Assembly (NCBI RefSeq): GCF_900100545.1
Contig: NZ_FNDP01000008.1
Coordinates: 62,001-126,000 of the forward strand
Length of the DNA stretch: 64,000 nucleotides
Direction of reading: 5' to 3'
Source of the DNA: Pseudobutyrivibrio sp. 49
Lineage (GTDB): Bacteria; Bacillota; Clostridia; Lachnospirales; Lachnospiraceae
Below the pieces are notes generated by a model, which saw only the letters and a list, made by a program, of their open reading frames with translations, did not search any database and was not told the origin of the DNA. Below are positions 45,769 through 54,401 of the stretch, piece after piece; within the stretch, counting starts at the first letter, position 1, and each line of letters starts with the position of its first letter. A program made the position numbers and the translations under genes.

Positions 45769-46878
45769 TTAAGCTCCTGTCATCTGTGTTACCACATTTA
45801 CGAAGCTTGAAAATTCTTCTGCCGTGGCAATTTCCTTGTATTTAAAAAGGAAATGCTGAAAATCTCCACTTGGAGAGTTCTTTATAGCTTTTAGCTTTTC
45901 CCTGTTATCGTGGAAGATCAGATCCTTAAGCAAATCATTAATCTCTTCCTCAATAATAAGCTCTCCGCTTTCTTTTTCCTGAAGCTTTATGGAATTATTT
46001 TCCTTTGCTATAGCTTCAAAATCATCTATTGTAATAAGCTGGCTTTTGCCAAGCTTTAATATGTCTTCGTCAATATCCTTTGGAACAGCCAAATCTATAA
46101 ACAGTCTGTCCCTTTCTTCCATGTGAATATCCACAAGTTTCCCGTATGTAATGGTATAATGTGGACTCTTTGTAGCTGATACTACCACATCCATATCATT
46201 AATGTATTTATATCTATCCTCATAAGGTATCGTATTTACGTTTTTAGAATCTATCTGATGAATATGCTTAGTTACATAAATCTCACAATCCCCGTAGGAC
46301 AAAAGATTTTTAAAGACCTTGTTACCTGTGTCTCCTGTGGCACCGATAATCATGACCTTTTTATTATCATGGGCAAAATTATGAATTTTTGTAGCGGCAA
46401 GGGATGCAACTGAAACAGATGATTTTGATAGCTTTGTCTCTGTTTTAATTCTTTTAGCACATGCGATAGCGCTCTGAAAAACAGTGTTTAATTCAAAGCC
46501 AGTGAGGCCCTCCTCCATGGAATAGAAATAGGCATTCTTTATCTGTCTAAGAATTTCATCTTCACCTAAAACCATAGACTCGAAGCCTGCTGCGACATGA
46601 AACAGATGATTCACCGCACCATTTCCATCAAAGAACAAAACATTTTGTTTTAATTCTTCCACAGAAATGCCTGCAAGCTCAGCCCAAACAGGAAGCAGCT
46701 TTGTGGCTTTTCCCACTCCATAGACCTCACATCTGTTGCAGGTATTTACATAAACGCATTCTTTTATGCATACCTCAGCAAGTCTACGAAAAAACTCCTT
46801 TGTTTTGTCTTCATCAAAAGCAAAACTCTGTCTAAATTCAGTAGATGCTGTTTTATGATTTACTGAAACTACAAACAT
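45769..46878 (-). CDS. hemA: Glutamyl-tRNA reductase
   Basis: I place the start at the ATG at 46878 (MFVVSVNHKTAS, the family's standard beginning, after GAAAGGG); the longer frame from 46908 would start inside the promoter. The 369-residue enzyme has the catalytic Cys in YVNTCNRCEVYG, the GEDEILRQIKNAY segment and the NADPH-binding IGATGDTGNKV. It commits glutamyl-tRNA to tetrapyrroles. No heme-synthesis branch genes follow, so siroheme for the sulfite reductase is the evident product. Confidence 0.93.
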   Translation of the reverse strand: MFVVSVNHKTASTEFRQSFAFDEDKTKEFFRRLAEVCIKECVYVNTCNRCEVYGVGKATKLLPVWAELAGISVEELKQNVLFFDGNGAVNHLFHVAAGFESMVLGEDEILRQIKNAYFYSMEEGLTGFELNTVFQSAIACAKRIKTETKLSKSSVSVASLAATKIHNFAHDNKKVMIIGATGDTGNKVFKNLLSYGDCEIYVTKHIHQIDSKNVNTIPYEDRYKYINDMDVVVSATKSPHYTITYGKLVDIHMEERDRLFIDLAVPKDIDEDILKLGKSQLITIDDFEAIAKENNSIKLQEKESGELIIEEEINDLLKDLIFHDNREKLKAIKNSPSGDFQHFLFKYKEIATAEEFSSFVNVVTQMTGA

Positions 46879-46906
46879 AACACTTATCGCCCTTTCATTG
46901 CCCATC

Positions 46907-46960
46907 ATTATATATTATCTCTATAACAGAGCCAACTATAAATTGACTTATAGTTGGCTC
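46907..46960 (-). promoter_or_regulatory. hemA promoter overlapped by a GAGCCAACTATAA palindrome (motif F)
   Basis: Minus strand TTGGCT (46935-46930), 17 nt, TATAAT (46912-46907). The -35 is the end of a perfect palindrome at 46929-46960 with arms GAGCCAACTATAA and TTATAGTTGGCTC. There is no U run behind it, so it is more likely an operator related to the motifs at 52558 and 54402 than a terminator for cysE, though it could do both. Confidence 0.55.
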
Positions 46961-46965
46961 CATAA

Positions 46966-47928
46966 TTATATGATGTAATACCACTCCTCTGATTGATGCA
47001 ACTCTTCTGTCGCTATCGTATTGTCGGATGTCCGATACTCCATCTCCAAATTTTTCATGCTCACTATAGTATTAGGATTGATTGAGCTGGTAATAAATGC
47101 GTTACCACCTATTACAGCATTCTCTCCTATTATAGTATTACCTCCTAATATGGAAGCTCCTGCATATATAGTGACATTGTCACAAATGGTAGGATGTCTC
47201 TTCTTTCCAGAAAGCTTTTGACCACCTCTGGTAGAAAGAGCTCCTATGGTAACTCCCTGATAGATCTTTACATTTTTTCCTATAATCGCCGTCTCACCAA
47301 TAACAATACCTGTTCCGTGATCTATAAAGAAATTTTTATCAATAGTGGCACCAGGATGAATATCAATACCAGTTTTTGAATGAGCAAGCTCTGTCATCAT
47401 ACGTGGCAATACTGGCACCTGCTCAACATAAAGCTCGTGGGCAATTCTATAAACTGTACTAGCTATCAGACCAGGATAAGCAAGAATAATTTCCTCAAAA
47501 CAACCTGCAGCAGGGTCGCCGTCGTAAGCAGCCAGCAAATCGCTTTCTATGTATTCGCGAATCTTTGGTATTCTACCAAAAAAAGCTTTACAGATTCTGT
47601 AGCTTTCCTTTCTTCTGTCATCTTCTGTCATAGTGCCTCGTTTTTTACAGAAATCCAATGCCAGAAAGACCTGCTTGTTCATATGATAAAAAGTATCCTC
47701 GATAATGACAGCATAGCTATTGCTAGGATTGTATATTTTGAATGACTTATCTCTGAAATAGCCAGGATAAACTATTTTGAAAAGGTTTTTCACCAATTCC
47801 TGCACTTCCCTTTTATCCGGCTTATTAAAGATATCAACAGCATCAATATTTTTTCGACCGTCAAAATCCGCAAGGATATCTTTTACAATCACATCTATTT
47901 CCTGTTGTTCTTTAACTAGTGTGCTCAC
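46966..47928 (-). CDS. cysE: Serine O-acetyltransferase (EpsC-type, long form)
   Basis: The 320-residue protein has a helical N-terminal part, then a left-handed beta helix with hexapeptide repeats: DIHPGATIDKNFFIDHGTG, VIGETAIIGKNVKIYQGVTIG and the GNTIIGENAVIGGNAFI run. This length fits the EpsC/SatA group. It makes O-acetylserine, the precursor for cysteine and a common sulfur-status signal. It follows the cysteine desulfurase by 19 nt. No cysteine synthase gene is in the window. Confidence 0.93.
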   Translation of the reverse strand: MSTLVKEQQEIDVIVKDILADFDGRKNIDAVDIFNKPDKREVQELVKNLFKIVYPGYFRDKSFKIYNPSNSYAVIIEDTFYHMNKQVFLALDFCKKRGTMTEDDRRKESYRICKAFFGRIPKIREYIESDLLAAYDGDPAAGCFEEIILAYPGLIASTVYRIAHELYVEQVPVLPRMMTELAHSKTGIDIHPGATIDKNFFIDHGTGIVIGETAIIGKNVKIYQGVTIGALSTRGGQKLSGKKRHPTICDNVTIYAGASILGGNTIIGENAVIGGNAFITSSINPNTIVSMKNLEMEYRTSDNTIATEELHQSEEWYYII

Positions 47929-47947
47929 TATGTCCCCTTTCTACATT

Positions 47948-49546
47948 TTAAGCAAATGTTTTTAATACTCTTACAAGAGCATCAATATCATCTGGTGAAT
48001 TATAAAGTGCTAATGTAGGACGAACTGAACTCTCATATCCAAAATGTCTAAGCACTGGCTGTGCACAGTGATGTCCTGTTCTTACTGCAATACCATAGCT
48101 GTTAAGTCTGTTTCCTACCTCTTCATCTGAGTAGCCATCTAATTTGAATGAAAGAACTGATGCTTTATTAAGGGCTGTTCCAATAAGGTGCAACCCCTTT
48201 ACTGTCTTCATTTCCTTCATGGCATACTGTAAAAGCTCGTGCTCCCATCGGTATACACATGGCATTCCAATCTCAGAAAGATATGAAAGTGCTGCGCCAA
48301 GACCTACCGCATCTGCGATACTTCCTGTTCCTGCCTCAAACTTGTTTGGAGCTGGATTGTAAATAGTACGCTCAAAAGTAACATCCTTAATCATGTTGCC
48401 ACCGCCATGATATGGTCTGGCAGCATCCAACAGCTCCTTCTTTCCATAGACAACACCGATTCCTGTAGGTGCAAATACTTTGTGTCCAGAGAACACGAAG
48501 AAATCAGCATCAAGAGCTGTGACGCTCACTGGAATGTGAGCAATTGACTGAGCTCCATCAATAAGTATTCTCACCCCGTGTCTGTGGGCAATAGCAATAA
48601 GCTCTGCAACTGGTGTAACTGTACCAAGTACATTTGATACATGAGCTACTGAGACAAACTTGGTCTTCTTTGTAAACAGCTTCTCATATTCATCTAGCTT
48701 CAGCTGGCCTGATTCATCAACAGGAATGACCTTAAGTACTGCACCTGTCTCCTGGGCAATAAGCTGCCATGGAACAATATTTGCATGATGCTCAAGGATA
48801 GAAACGATAATCTCATCTCCTGGCTCAAGTGTAGGCTTTACATATGCGTTTGCAACAAGGTTAATAGCCTCTGTTGTGCCTCTGACAAATACGATTTCAT
48901 CAGATGAGCCTGCACCGATAAAGTCTCTTACAATATCTCTTGCATTCTCATATGCATCTGTAGAGCGGGCTGCCAAAGTATGAGCTCCTCTGTGAACATT
49001 TGAGTTCTCATGCTCATAGTAATATGAGATTCTGTCGATTACCTGCTGTGGTCTCTGTGTAGTTGCACCATTATCAAGCCATACCAACTGACGACCATTA
49101 ATCTGCTCTGAAAGAATTGGGAAATCACTTCTTATCTGGGCAAGAGTCTTAGAGCCAATTCTTATGGACTCATCTCTTGAAGTATAAGAAATATATTCCT
49201 CACTTTCTTTTTTCACCTGGTCTCCACCAAGTGATGTAGGCACATCAATAGCCCTGCTTTGCTCGTCAGCCTGAGTCTGAGACAGTACCTGTGGAGCATA
49301 TCCGGAAGTTTCTAGAGTTGCTGTAGGCACTTCTGGAATAGCAGACACTTCTGGGATAGCTGGAATCTCAGGGACATTTGCATAAGGCAAAATGATATCC
49401 TGACTTCCGCCATAGATTGTCTGTTCTGGAACCTCTGGTGCTTCTGGCTCTGCTATGCTGCCTGTCAAATCAGGGAACAATTGATTAGCAAGTGCTGTCA
49501 GTTCTGCTGCACTTGGAACCCCTGCAAGATTCTCAATCGTAGTCAT
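47948..49546 (-). CDS. Cysteine desulfurase (SufS-like) with long disordered N-terminus, encapsulin cargo
   Basis: From the ATG at 49546, which follows AGGTGAG, the protein has 532 residues; a GTG three codons earlier is also possible. About 125 N-terminal residues are low-complexity and Pro/Glu-rich (VPEIPAIPEVSAIPEVP), opening with a helix-like VPSAAELTALANQLFPDL. The rest is a group II desulfurase with PLP Lys356 in FSGHKVFAPTG and catalytic Cys494 in RTGHHCAQP. In family 2A encapsulin systems exactly such a disordered N-terminus targets the desulfurase into the shell. It overlaps the shell gene by 14 nt. Confidence 0.93.
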   Translation of the reverse strand: MTTIENLAGVPSAAELTALANQLFPDLTGSIAEPEAPEVPEQTIYGGSQDIILPYANVPEIPAIPEVSAIPEVPTATLETSGYAPQVLSQTQADEQSRAIDVPTSLGGDQVKKESEEYISYTSRDESIRIGSKTLAQIRSDFPILSEQINGRQLVWLDNGATTQRPQQVIDRISYYYEHENSNVHRGAHTLAARSTDAYENARDIVRDFIGAGSSDEIVFVRGTTEAINLVANAYVKPTLEPGDEIIVSILEHHANIVPWQLIAQETGAVLKVIPVDESGQLKLDEYEKLFTKKTKFVSVAHVSNVLGTVTPVAELIAIAHRHGVRILIDGAQSIAHIPVSVTALDADFFVFSGHKVFAPTGIGVVYGKKELLDAARPYHGGGNMIKDVTFERTIYNPAPNKFEAGTGSIADAVGLGAALSYLSEIGMPCVYRWEHELLQYAMKEMKTVKGLHLIGTALNKASVLSFKLDGYSDEEVGNRLNSYGIAVRTGHHCAQPVLRHFGYESSVRPTLALYNSPDDIDALVRVLKTFA

Positions 49547-50492
49547 AATACTCACCTACCTCTACATCTTCCAATACTGCAATAGCGTCATCTGCAAGAA
49601 TTGCTGCTGAGCAGTATAAAGACAAGAGATATGATGCTACACCCTTATCATCGATTCCTCTAAAACGAACAGATAAGCCTCTTGAGTGCTCATTCTTAAG
49701 ACCAGCCTGGAATAATCCAACTACACCACGCTTTGCCTCACCTGTACGAATTAGTAAGATGTTAGTCTTACCGCTCTGTGACTTTGGATTCTTAAGACCA
49801 TCAACCAAAAGCTTGTCGGTTGGGATAATTGGAATACCTCTCCATGCTAAGAATGTTCCTCCAGCAAGATTTACAGTTACAGGTGGAACACCTCTCTTTG
49901 TACACTCTCTTTCGAAAGCTGCAATTGCACGTGGGTGTGCAAGGAAGAATGAAGGCTCCTTCCATACCTTTGTGATGAGCTCATCAAGGTCATCTGGTGT
50001 TGGAGCACCATTTCTTGTCTGGATTCTCTGAGAATCTGGAACGTTCTTAAGAAGACCATAATCATCGTTGTTGATTAACTGGCTTTCCTGACGCTCTCTT
50101 AAAGACTCGATTGCAAGTGAAAGCTGCTCCTGAACCTGATCATAGGGTGCGCTGTAAACATCTTCGATTACAGTGTTTACGTTAATGATTGTTGAGATTG
50201 AATTTAATCTGTACTCTCTTGGTGAAGTCTCATACTCAACATAACCATCAGGGATAATGTCAGATTTCTTTGTCTGACTGCAGAGAACATCAAGTGGGGT
50301 CTCACCTTCCACTACCTTGTTAACTCTGTAGATACCTGTCTCCAATCCCTTGAATTCCAAAAACTTTGTAAGCCACTTAGGTGTGATAGCACCAAACTGA
50401 GGCTTAGTCTTTGTGACATTCGCAAGATTGTAGGCAGCCTGGGCACCAAGAGCATTGATGCCTTCAGTCTTTTCTACTGCTTCTTTTGCCAT
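49533..50492 (-). CDS. Family 2A encapsulin shell protein (SrpI-like)
   Basis: The 319-residue protein matches the SrpI/family 2A type by GAQAAYNLANVTKTKPQFG, ITPKWLTKFLEFKGLETGIYRVNKV, SPREYRLNSISTIINVNT and the FFLAHPRAIAAFERECTKRG and WRGIPIIPTDKLL blocks. These proteins have the HK97 phage-capsid fold and assemble into protein shells; family 2A shells hold a cysteine desulfurase and have been linked to sulfur starvation and elemental sulfur storage. Here the next gene is that desulfurase, translationally overlapping. AAGGAGG precedes the start. Shell formation and sulfur storage are known for relatives and inferred here. Confidence 0.93.
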   Translation of the reverse strand: MAKEAVEKTEGINALGAQAAYNLANVTKTKPQFGAITPKWLTKFLEFKGLETGIYRVNKVVEGETPLDVLCSQTKKSDIIPDGYVEYETSPREYRLNSISTIINVNTVIEDVYSAPYDQVQEQLSLAIESLRERQESQLINNDDYGLLKNVPDSQRIQTRNGAPTPDDLDELITKVWKEPSFFLAHPRAIAAFERECTKRGVPPVTVNLAGGTFLAWRGIPIIPTDKLLVDGLKNPKSQSGKTNILLIRTGEAKRGVVGLFQAGLKNEHSRGLSVRFRGIDDKGVASYLLSLYCSAAILADDAIAVLEDVEVGEYYDYD

Positions 50493-50535
50493 TTTTCTTA
50501 TCCTCCTTAAAAAAAATAATATGGGGTTTTATTTA

Positions 50536-50556
50536 GAAACGCCATTTGGCGGTTTC
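50536..50556 (-). other. Intercistronic hairpin before the encapsulin gene
   Basis: Minus strand GAAACCGCC pairs with GGCGTTTC (one bulged C), followed by TAAATAAAA rather than a U run. It may mark mRNA processing that gives the shell gene a higher level than the upstream enzyme genes. Confidence 0.55.
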
Positions 50557-50561
50557 TATCC

Positions 50562-52019
50562 TTATAACCACGCACCTTCATGAGAGAATATAATATCTTT
50601 CATTGCATCTAATCCTCCCTTAAGATTGTACATAGGTCCTTCATAGCCAGCTTCCCTAAGGGTTCTGATTGCAAGTTCGCTTCGCTTGCCCTGTTTACAA
50701 ATAAATATCGTGTCTACATTAGGATTCAGCTCATTCTTTCTTCTTGCCAGCTGTCCAATTGGAATTACTACTGCATTAGGAAATCTAAGCACTGCTCTTT
50801 CATGAGGCTCTCTTACATCAACAAATGTAATTGGTTCCTCTTCCTCAATTCTTCTAGCAAGCTCCTCTGGTTCAATGCTTTCGATTGGCTCCTCATCCTC
50901 ATCAACCCTAAGTCCGCAGAAGTCTTCATAGTCGAAATCTTCCACATCAGTGATAGTTGGTGAATAACCACAGAGTGGACAGTCGTGATTCTTATCTACA
51001 TGTAGAATTCTTGAATGAAGATAGAGGCTATCTACCACCAAAAGCTTTCCATCCAAATGCTCACCAATTCCTATAATTAGTTTCAAGGCCTCATTGGCCT
51101 GAATACTTCCAATAATTCCACCTAAGGGACTAATTGAGCCTCCCTCTGAACAGGTAGGAACCAGTCCCGGCTCTGGTGGTGCAGGATAAAGACATCTAAG
51201 ACATGGGCCTCCCTTATAATTGAAGACTCCTACCTGACCTTCATATTGGAAAATTGCACCAAATACAAATGGAATTCCTGCCAAGACGCAGGCGTCATTT
51301 ATTAAATATCTGGCTTTATAGTTATCTGTACAGTCGATGACAAGATCATATCCATCGATTACAGAGACGATATTATCTGCATCAAGCTGAACATTCTCGT
51401 CCTCGAATACAATACTTCTATTAATATTCCTGACCTTATCTCTTGCTGATGCCACCTTTGGTCTCTTTAAATCACGGCTTGTATGAAGCACCTGATTTTG
51501 AAGGTTCTCCAACGATACCTCGTCGAAATCCACCACCTTTATAGTTCCAACTCCTGCTGCTGCAAGATACTGAATCACAGGTGAGCCAAGGGCTCCTGCT
51601 CCTGCCACAACAACACGGGCAGCCTTAATTCTCTTTTGCCCCTTAACTCCGATTTCACGAAGCATTAAATGCTTACTAAATCGCTCTACCTCTGAATCAT
51701 CAAAGGCCACTGCCTTTCTTCTGTCGTCTGAAATGATGCTGTCCTCTGGAGCACCACCTGCTATAGCTGGAAGAAGAAGAACTTCCTGTGATGCTTTAAT
51801 TTTCTTGTTCCAGTTTTCGCTGTGGCTGTAGTTTTCGTCTCCCACATATATCTGTACGAAGCTTCTAAGTTTTCCCGCCTCGTCAAACAATACTTTCTTT
51901 GAATCTGGGTACTCATCAGTAAGAAAACCTAAAGCTTCTTTTATGTTGTCAGCTTCCACATTAAGCTGTACGTTTTTGTCGAAAAAATTTCTAAGTGTAG
52001 CTGAAATGTAAACTAGCAT
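50562..52019 (-). CDS. Fusion of MoaD-like carrier, MoeB/ThiF-like E1 and rhodanese
   Basis: Three domains in 485 residues. Residues 1-89 are a MoaD-like fold ending in Gly88-Gly89 (LLLPAIAGGAPEDS). Residues about 105-370 are a MoeB-like E1 with VVAGAGALGSPVIQYLAAAGVG, the Cys in LVPTCSEGGS and zinc pairs CLRC and CPLC. Residues about 385-485 are a rhodanese with active Cys in IFICKQGKRSE. MoaD normally needs a free C-terminal Gly-Gly, so the carrier must be cut out, plausibly by the JAMM protease encoded 18 nt upstream. A two-domain MoeB-rhodanese is common; the N-terminal carrier is not. Confidence 0.9.
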   Translation of the reverse strand: MLVYISATLRNFFDKNVQLNVEADNIKEALGFLTDEYPDSKKVLFDEAGKLRSFVQIYVGDENYSHSENWNKKIKASQEVLLLPAIAGGAPEDSIISDDRRKAVAFDDSEVERFSKHLMLREIGVKGQKRIKAARVVVAGAGALGSPVIQYLAAAGVGTIKVVDFDEVSLENLQNQVLHTSRDLKRPKVASARDKVRNINRSIVFEDENVQLDADNIVSVIDGYDLVIDCTDNYKARYLINDACVLAGIPFVFGAIFQYEGQVGVFNYKGGPCLRCLYPAPPEPGLVPTCSEGGSISPLGGIIGSIQANEALKLIIGIGEHLDGKLLVVDSLYLHSRILHVDKNHDCPLCGYSPTITDVEDFDYEDFCGLRVDEDEEPIESIEPEELARRIEEEEPITFVDVREPHERAVLRFPNAVVIPIGQLARRKNELNPNVDTIFICKQGKRSELAIRTLREAGYEGPMYNLKGGLDAMKDIIFSHEGAWL

Positions 52020-52037
52020 TATCTTCCCTCCAAGTCT

Positions 52038-52454
52038 TTATATATGAACCAATACTCTCTCTTCCTTTACGTCTGTAGTCTCTGGCTTTTCTCTTCTATA
52101 AGCTCTCATATCTACAACTCCGTTTTTAGTAACAGCAAATATAAGATTTAAAACTCCTGGCACCATATACTCTTTGTCTGAAGTTGAAAGAGTTGCTGTC
52201 TTGTTAGGATGTGAGTGATAAAATCCAATAATCTCTTTTTGCTCCTTCTCAACCCTGTAAATTTCCAACGGATTCATAGAGAAAAAGGACTCCCTTTTGT
52301 CATTTTCTCTGTTGGTTGCTTCTTTGATATCGTATATACGATTATCATGGAGGTTTCCAATAAGAATCCCACAGGCTTCATTTGGATACGTATTTTCGAT
52401 ATGTTCTGCTAATTTGTTATACGCATCATCTTCAATTACAAATGTTCCACTCAT
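52038..52454 (-). CDS. JAMM/M67 metalloprotease of the encapsulin operon
   Basis: The ATG at 52454 is 8 nt after AAAGGGG; a TTG two codons earlier is less likely. The 138-residue protein has the full JAMM site: Glu26, His80, His82, Ser90 and Asp93 (HSHP, seven residues, SxxD). In Mycobacterium, Mec of this family frees cysteine from the carrier CysO. Here it could release the carrier domain from the neighbouring fusion and later hydrolyse a carrier-cysteine adduct. First gene of the operon. Confidence 0.87.
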   Translation of the reverse strand: MSGTFVIEDDAYNKLAEHIENTYPNEACGILIGNLHDNRIYDIKEATNRENDKRESFFSMNPLEIYRVEKEQKEIIGFYHSHPNKTATLSTSDKEYMVPGVLNLIFAVTKNGVVDMRAYRREKPETTDVKEERVLVHI

Positions 52455-52484
52455 AGGCAATCCCCTTTCTTTTATTTCCTATCT

Positions 52485-52532
52485 ATCCACTAGGTTGATA
52501 GGATTATAGGCTCTAGAGCCCGTAAAATCAAT
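52485..52532 (-). promoter_or_regulatory. Promoter and Rrf2-type operator of the encapsulin operon
   Basis: Minus strand TTGATT (52532-52527), 17 nt, TATAAT (52509-52504). The operator TATCCACTAGGTTGATAGG at 52485-52503 covers the start point. The block is clearly homologous to that at 54328-54376. Confidence 0.78.
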
Positions 52533-52557
52533 ACTTCTAGTTCCTAAAGATAATTAG

Positions 52558-52590
52558 AGCCAGCTATCAACTCAATTGATAGCTGGCTCA
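52558..52590. promoter_or_regulatory. GAGCCAGCTATCAA palindrome (sulfur motif D)
   Basis: GAGCCAGCTATCAA pairs with TTGATAGCTGGCTC (14 perfect pairs, 5-nt centre). It ends the yeiH transcript region and is centred about 77 bp before the encapsulin-operon start point. The right half contains ATAGCTGG as in the boxes at 7929 and 41651. A U run is lacking, so a role as activator site is at least as likely as termination. Confidence 0.55.
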
Positions 52591-52612
52591 ATAACTTAGC
52601 TAATCACAATAA

Positions 52613-52900
52613 TCACAGCTTTTTCTCCAGCCATGACCATACTTTGTACATGAAAGCTCCCCATATTAAAAACAGTGCAATATGAACCCACATAGGAAAC
52701 TCCGATTTAAAATGATCCACATTTACATACTTAGAAAACTGAGGGATATCTGCGTAATAATATGCTCCAGCACCAAATTCCAGACTATCTATCAAGCCAA
52801 GTCCATTTGCCATGATATAAATAACTAGCGCCAATACTGCAATAATAAATACTACACCAAAAATTCTTTTAACTTTTCCTAAAGTGAATCCATTTTTCAT
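52613..52900 (-). CDS. Small membrane protein paired with YeiH
   Basis: The 95-residue protein has hydrophobic segments at about 14-35 and 70-90 joined by an aromatic-rich outer loop (GAGAYYYADIPQFSKY). I do not recognise a family. It starts 14 nt after yeiH under the same sulfur promoter, so it is probably an accessory subunit of that transporter. Confidence 0.75.
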   Translation of the reverse strand: MKNGFTLGKVKRIFGVVFIIAVLALVIYIMANGLGLIDSLEFGAGAYYYADIPQFSKYVNVDHFKSEFPMWVHIALFLIWGAFMYKVWSWLEKKL

Positions 52901-52914
52901 ATCTGTTGCTCTCC

Positions 52915-54291
52915 TTAGTTCAATACTGGAATTGGGAAGAACTTTCCTGAAAGTAATAAATATACTGCAAGGAATGTAAGCACAATGTTAAAAAGCTGTC
53001 CTACTATGTAAAGAACAAGTGGCTTTCCTCCCCTGAACTGCTCCTTAATCTCCTTAAAGTTTGTATCAAGACCTATACTTGTAAATGCAAGTACAAATGC
53101 CCAGTTCTTATACTGATCAAGAACACCGTTGATTCCTGATACTGATTCCTTTCCTACTGTTGGAAGGAAAATAAATGATGCAATAAGTGATGCTACAAAG
53201 AAACCAATAATAAACTTTGGAAGTCTATACCAGATTTCTGCTGCTGTCACATTAGACTTTCCATTCTCTTTCTCTACATGTGTCGAGAAGAAAATTGCTA
53301 CCGCAAATGCGATAAAGCCAATCAAAATATTCTGAATTGATTTTACCAGCACTGCAGCTGTCTGTGCTGTTTCACCAAGAGCTGTACCTGCAACTGTAAC
53401 TGCACCTGTGGAATCAATAGTACCACCAATGAGTGCACCGCCCATAAGCTCGCCTAGTCCAAATACTCTGATAAGAACTGGCTCAAATACCATCATAATT
53501 ACTGTAAAAATGATTGAAATAGATACTGCTAGTGAAAGATCTGTCTTCTTAGCCTTTGATGAAGCACCTGCTGCAATTGCTGCTGAAGTACCGCAGACAG
53601 AAGTTGCTGTAGCAAGTGTAATTACAAGTGGCTTGTTATCAATCTTAAGTACCTTTGTACCAAAGAACCACATAAAGATGATTACCACTGGAGTAACAAT
53701 CCATGCAATACCAAGGCCATAGAGACCAAAATTAATAATATTTGAAAACAAAACTGAGAATCCCATTACTACAAGTCCAGCCTTGATGTAATATTCTGTC
53801 TGCACCGCTGGCTTTAACCATTTTGGAACTCCAACTGTATTAGAAATTACAAGTCCAACAATAAGTGCCCAGAACGCCCACTCTAAATATCTGTTAAGTG
53901 TATATTCTGCAGATATGAATCTTACGAGGATAGCAAGCAGGAATAATACTGAGTATGCTGGGATATAATCCTTTACTGATTCACCCTTTAGCTTTACACC
54001 TGCTGTAAATAATGCTCCTGTAACAAGAAATGTTCTGATGAGTGCCAACCAGAAGCTTCCCTGTGAAAGCTGTTCAAAAACACTTACTCCATTTCCCCAG
54101 GTAGCAAACTTTGCTGCTGAAAAATCAAATGCTCCTGTGAGGACTGCTATCGATGCAATAGCGATAAGAATCGCTCCGATCCAAATTGTTAACCAATCTT
54201 CCTTTTTCCATAAATCTGAAATCTGAGATTTGCTGGTTGTAACCAACTCATCTTTTTCGATGGAATTTCTTCCTAATGTTATGTCAGCCAT
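52915..54291 (-). CDS. yeiH: YeiH-family (UPF0324) putative sulfur anion transporter
   Basis: The 458-residue membrane protein has about 10-11 helices and the family blocks ATATSVCGTSAAIAAG and GGTIDSTGAVTVAGTALG. The family is annotated as putative sulfate exporters, but biochemical proof is poor. Its promoter has the same two sulfur motifs as the cysteine and methionine operons, which argues for moving sulfate, sulfite, sulfide or a related anion when sulfur metabolism is switched on. Confidence 0.9.
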   Translation of the reverse strand: MADITLGRNSIEKDELVTTSKSQISDLWKKEDWLTIWIGAILIAIASIAVLTGAFDFSAAKFATWGNGVSVFEQLSQGSFWLALIRTFLVTGALFTAGVKLKGESVKDYIPAYSVLFLLAILVRFISAEYTLNRYLEWAFWALIVGLVISNTVGVPKWLKPAVQTEYYIKAGLVVMGFSVLFSNIINFGLYGLGIAWIVTPVVIIFMWFFGTKVLKIDNKPLVITLATATSVCGTSAAIAAGASSKAKKTDLSLAVSISIIFTVIMMVFEPVLIRVFGLGELMGGALIGGTIDSTGAVTVAGTALGETAQTAAVLVKSIQNILIGFIAFAVAIFFSTHVEKENGKSNVTAAEIWYRLPKFIIGFFVASLIASFIFLPTVGKESVSGINGVLDQYKNWAFVLAFTSIGLDTNFKEIKEQFRGGKPLVLYIVGQLFNIVLTFLAVYLLLSGKFFPIPVLN

Positions 54292-54327
54292 ATCATTCTC
54301 TCCTTCCGTTTTTTATTATAAACTACT

Positions 54328-54376
54328 TATCTACTAGGTTGGTAGGATTATATGCTATAAACCCTTGTAAAATCAA
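54328..54376 (-). promoter_or_regulatory. Promoter and Rrf2-type operator of yeiH
   Basis: Minus strand TTGATT (54376-54371), 18 nt, TATAAT (54352-54347). The operator TATCTACTAGGTTGGTAGG at 54328-54346 covers the start point. Confidence 0.78.
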
Positions 54377-54401
54377 TACTTCTAGCTCCTAAAGAAAATG
54401 A

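Noticed and set aside
46929-46960. Ordinary intrinsic terminator of cysE
   Set aside because: The stem is perfect but TGTTATAG follows instead of a U run, and its arm forms the hemA -35; kept as a regulatory palindrome instead.
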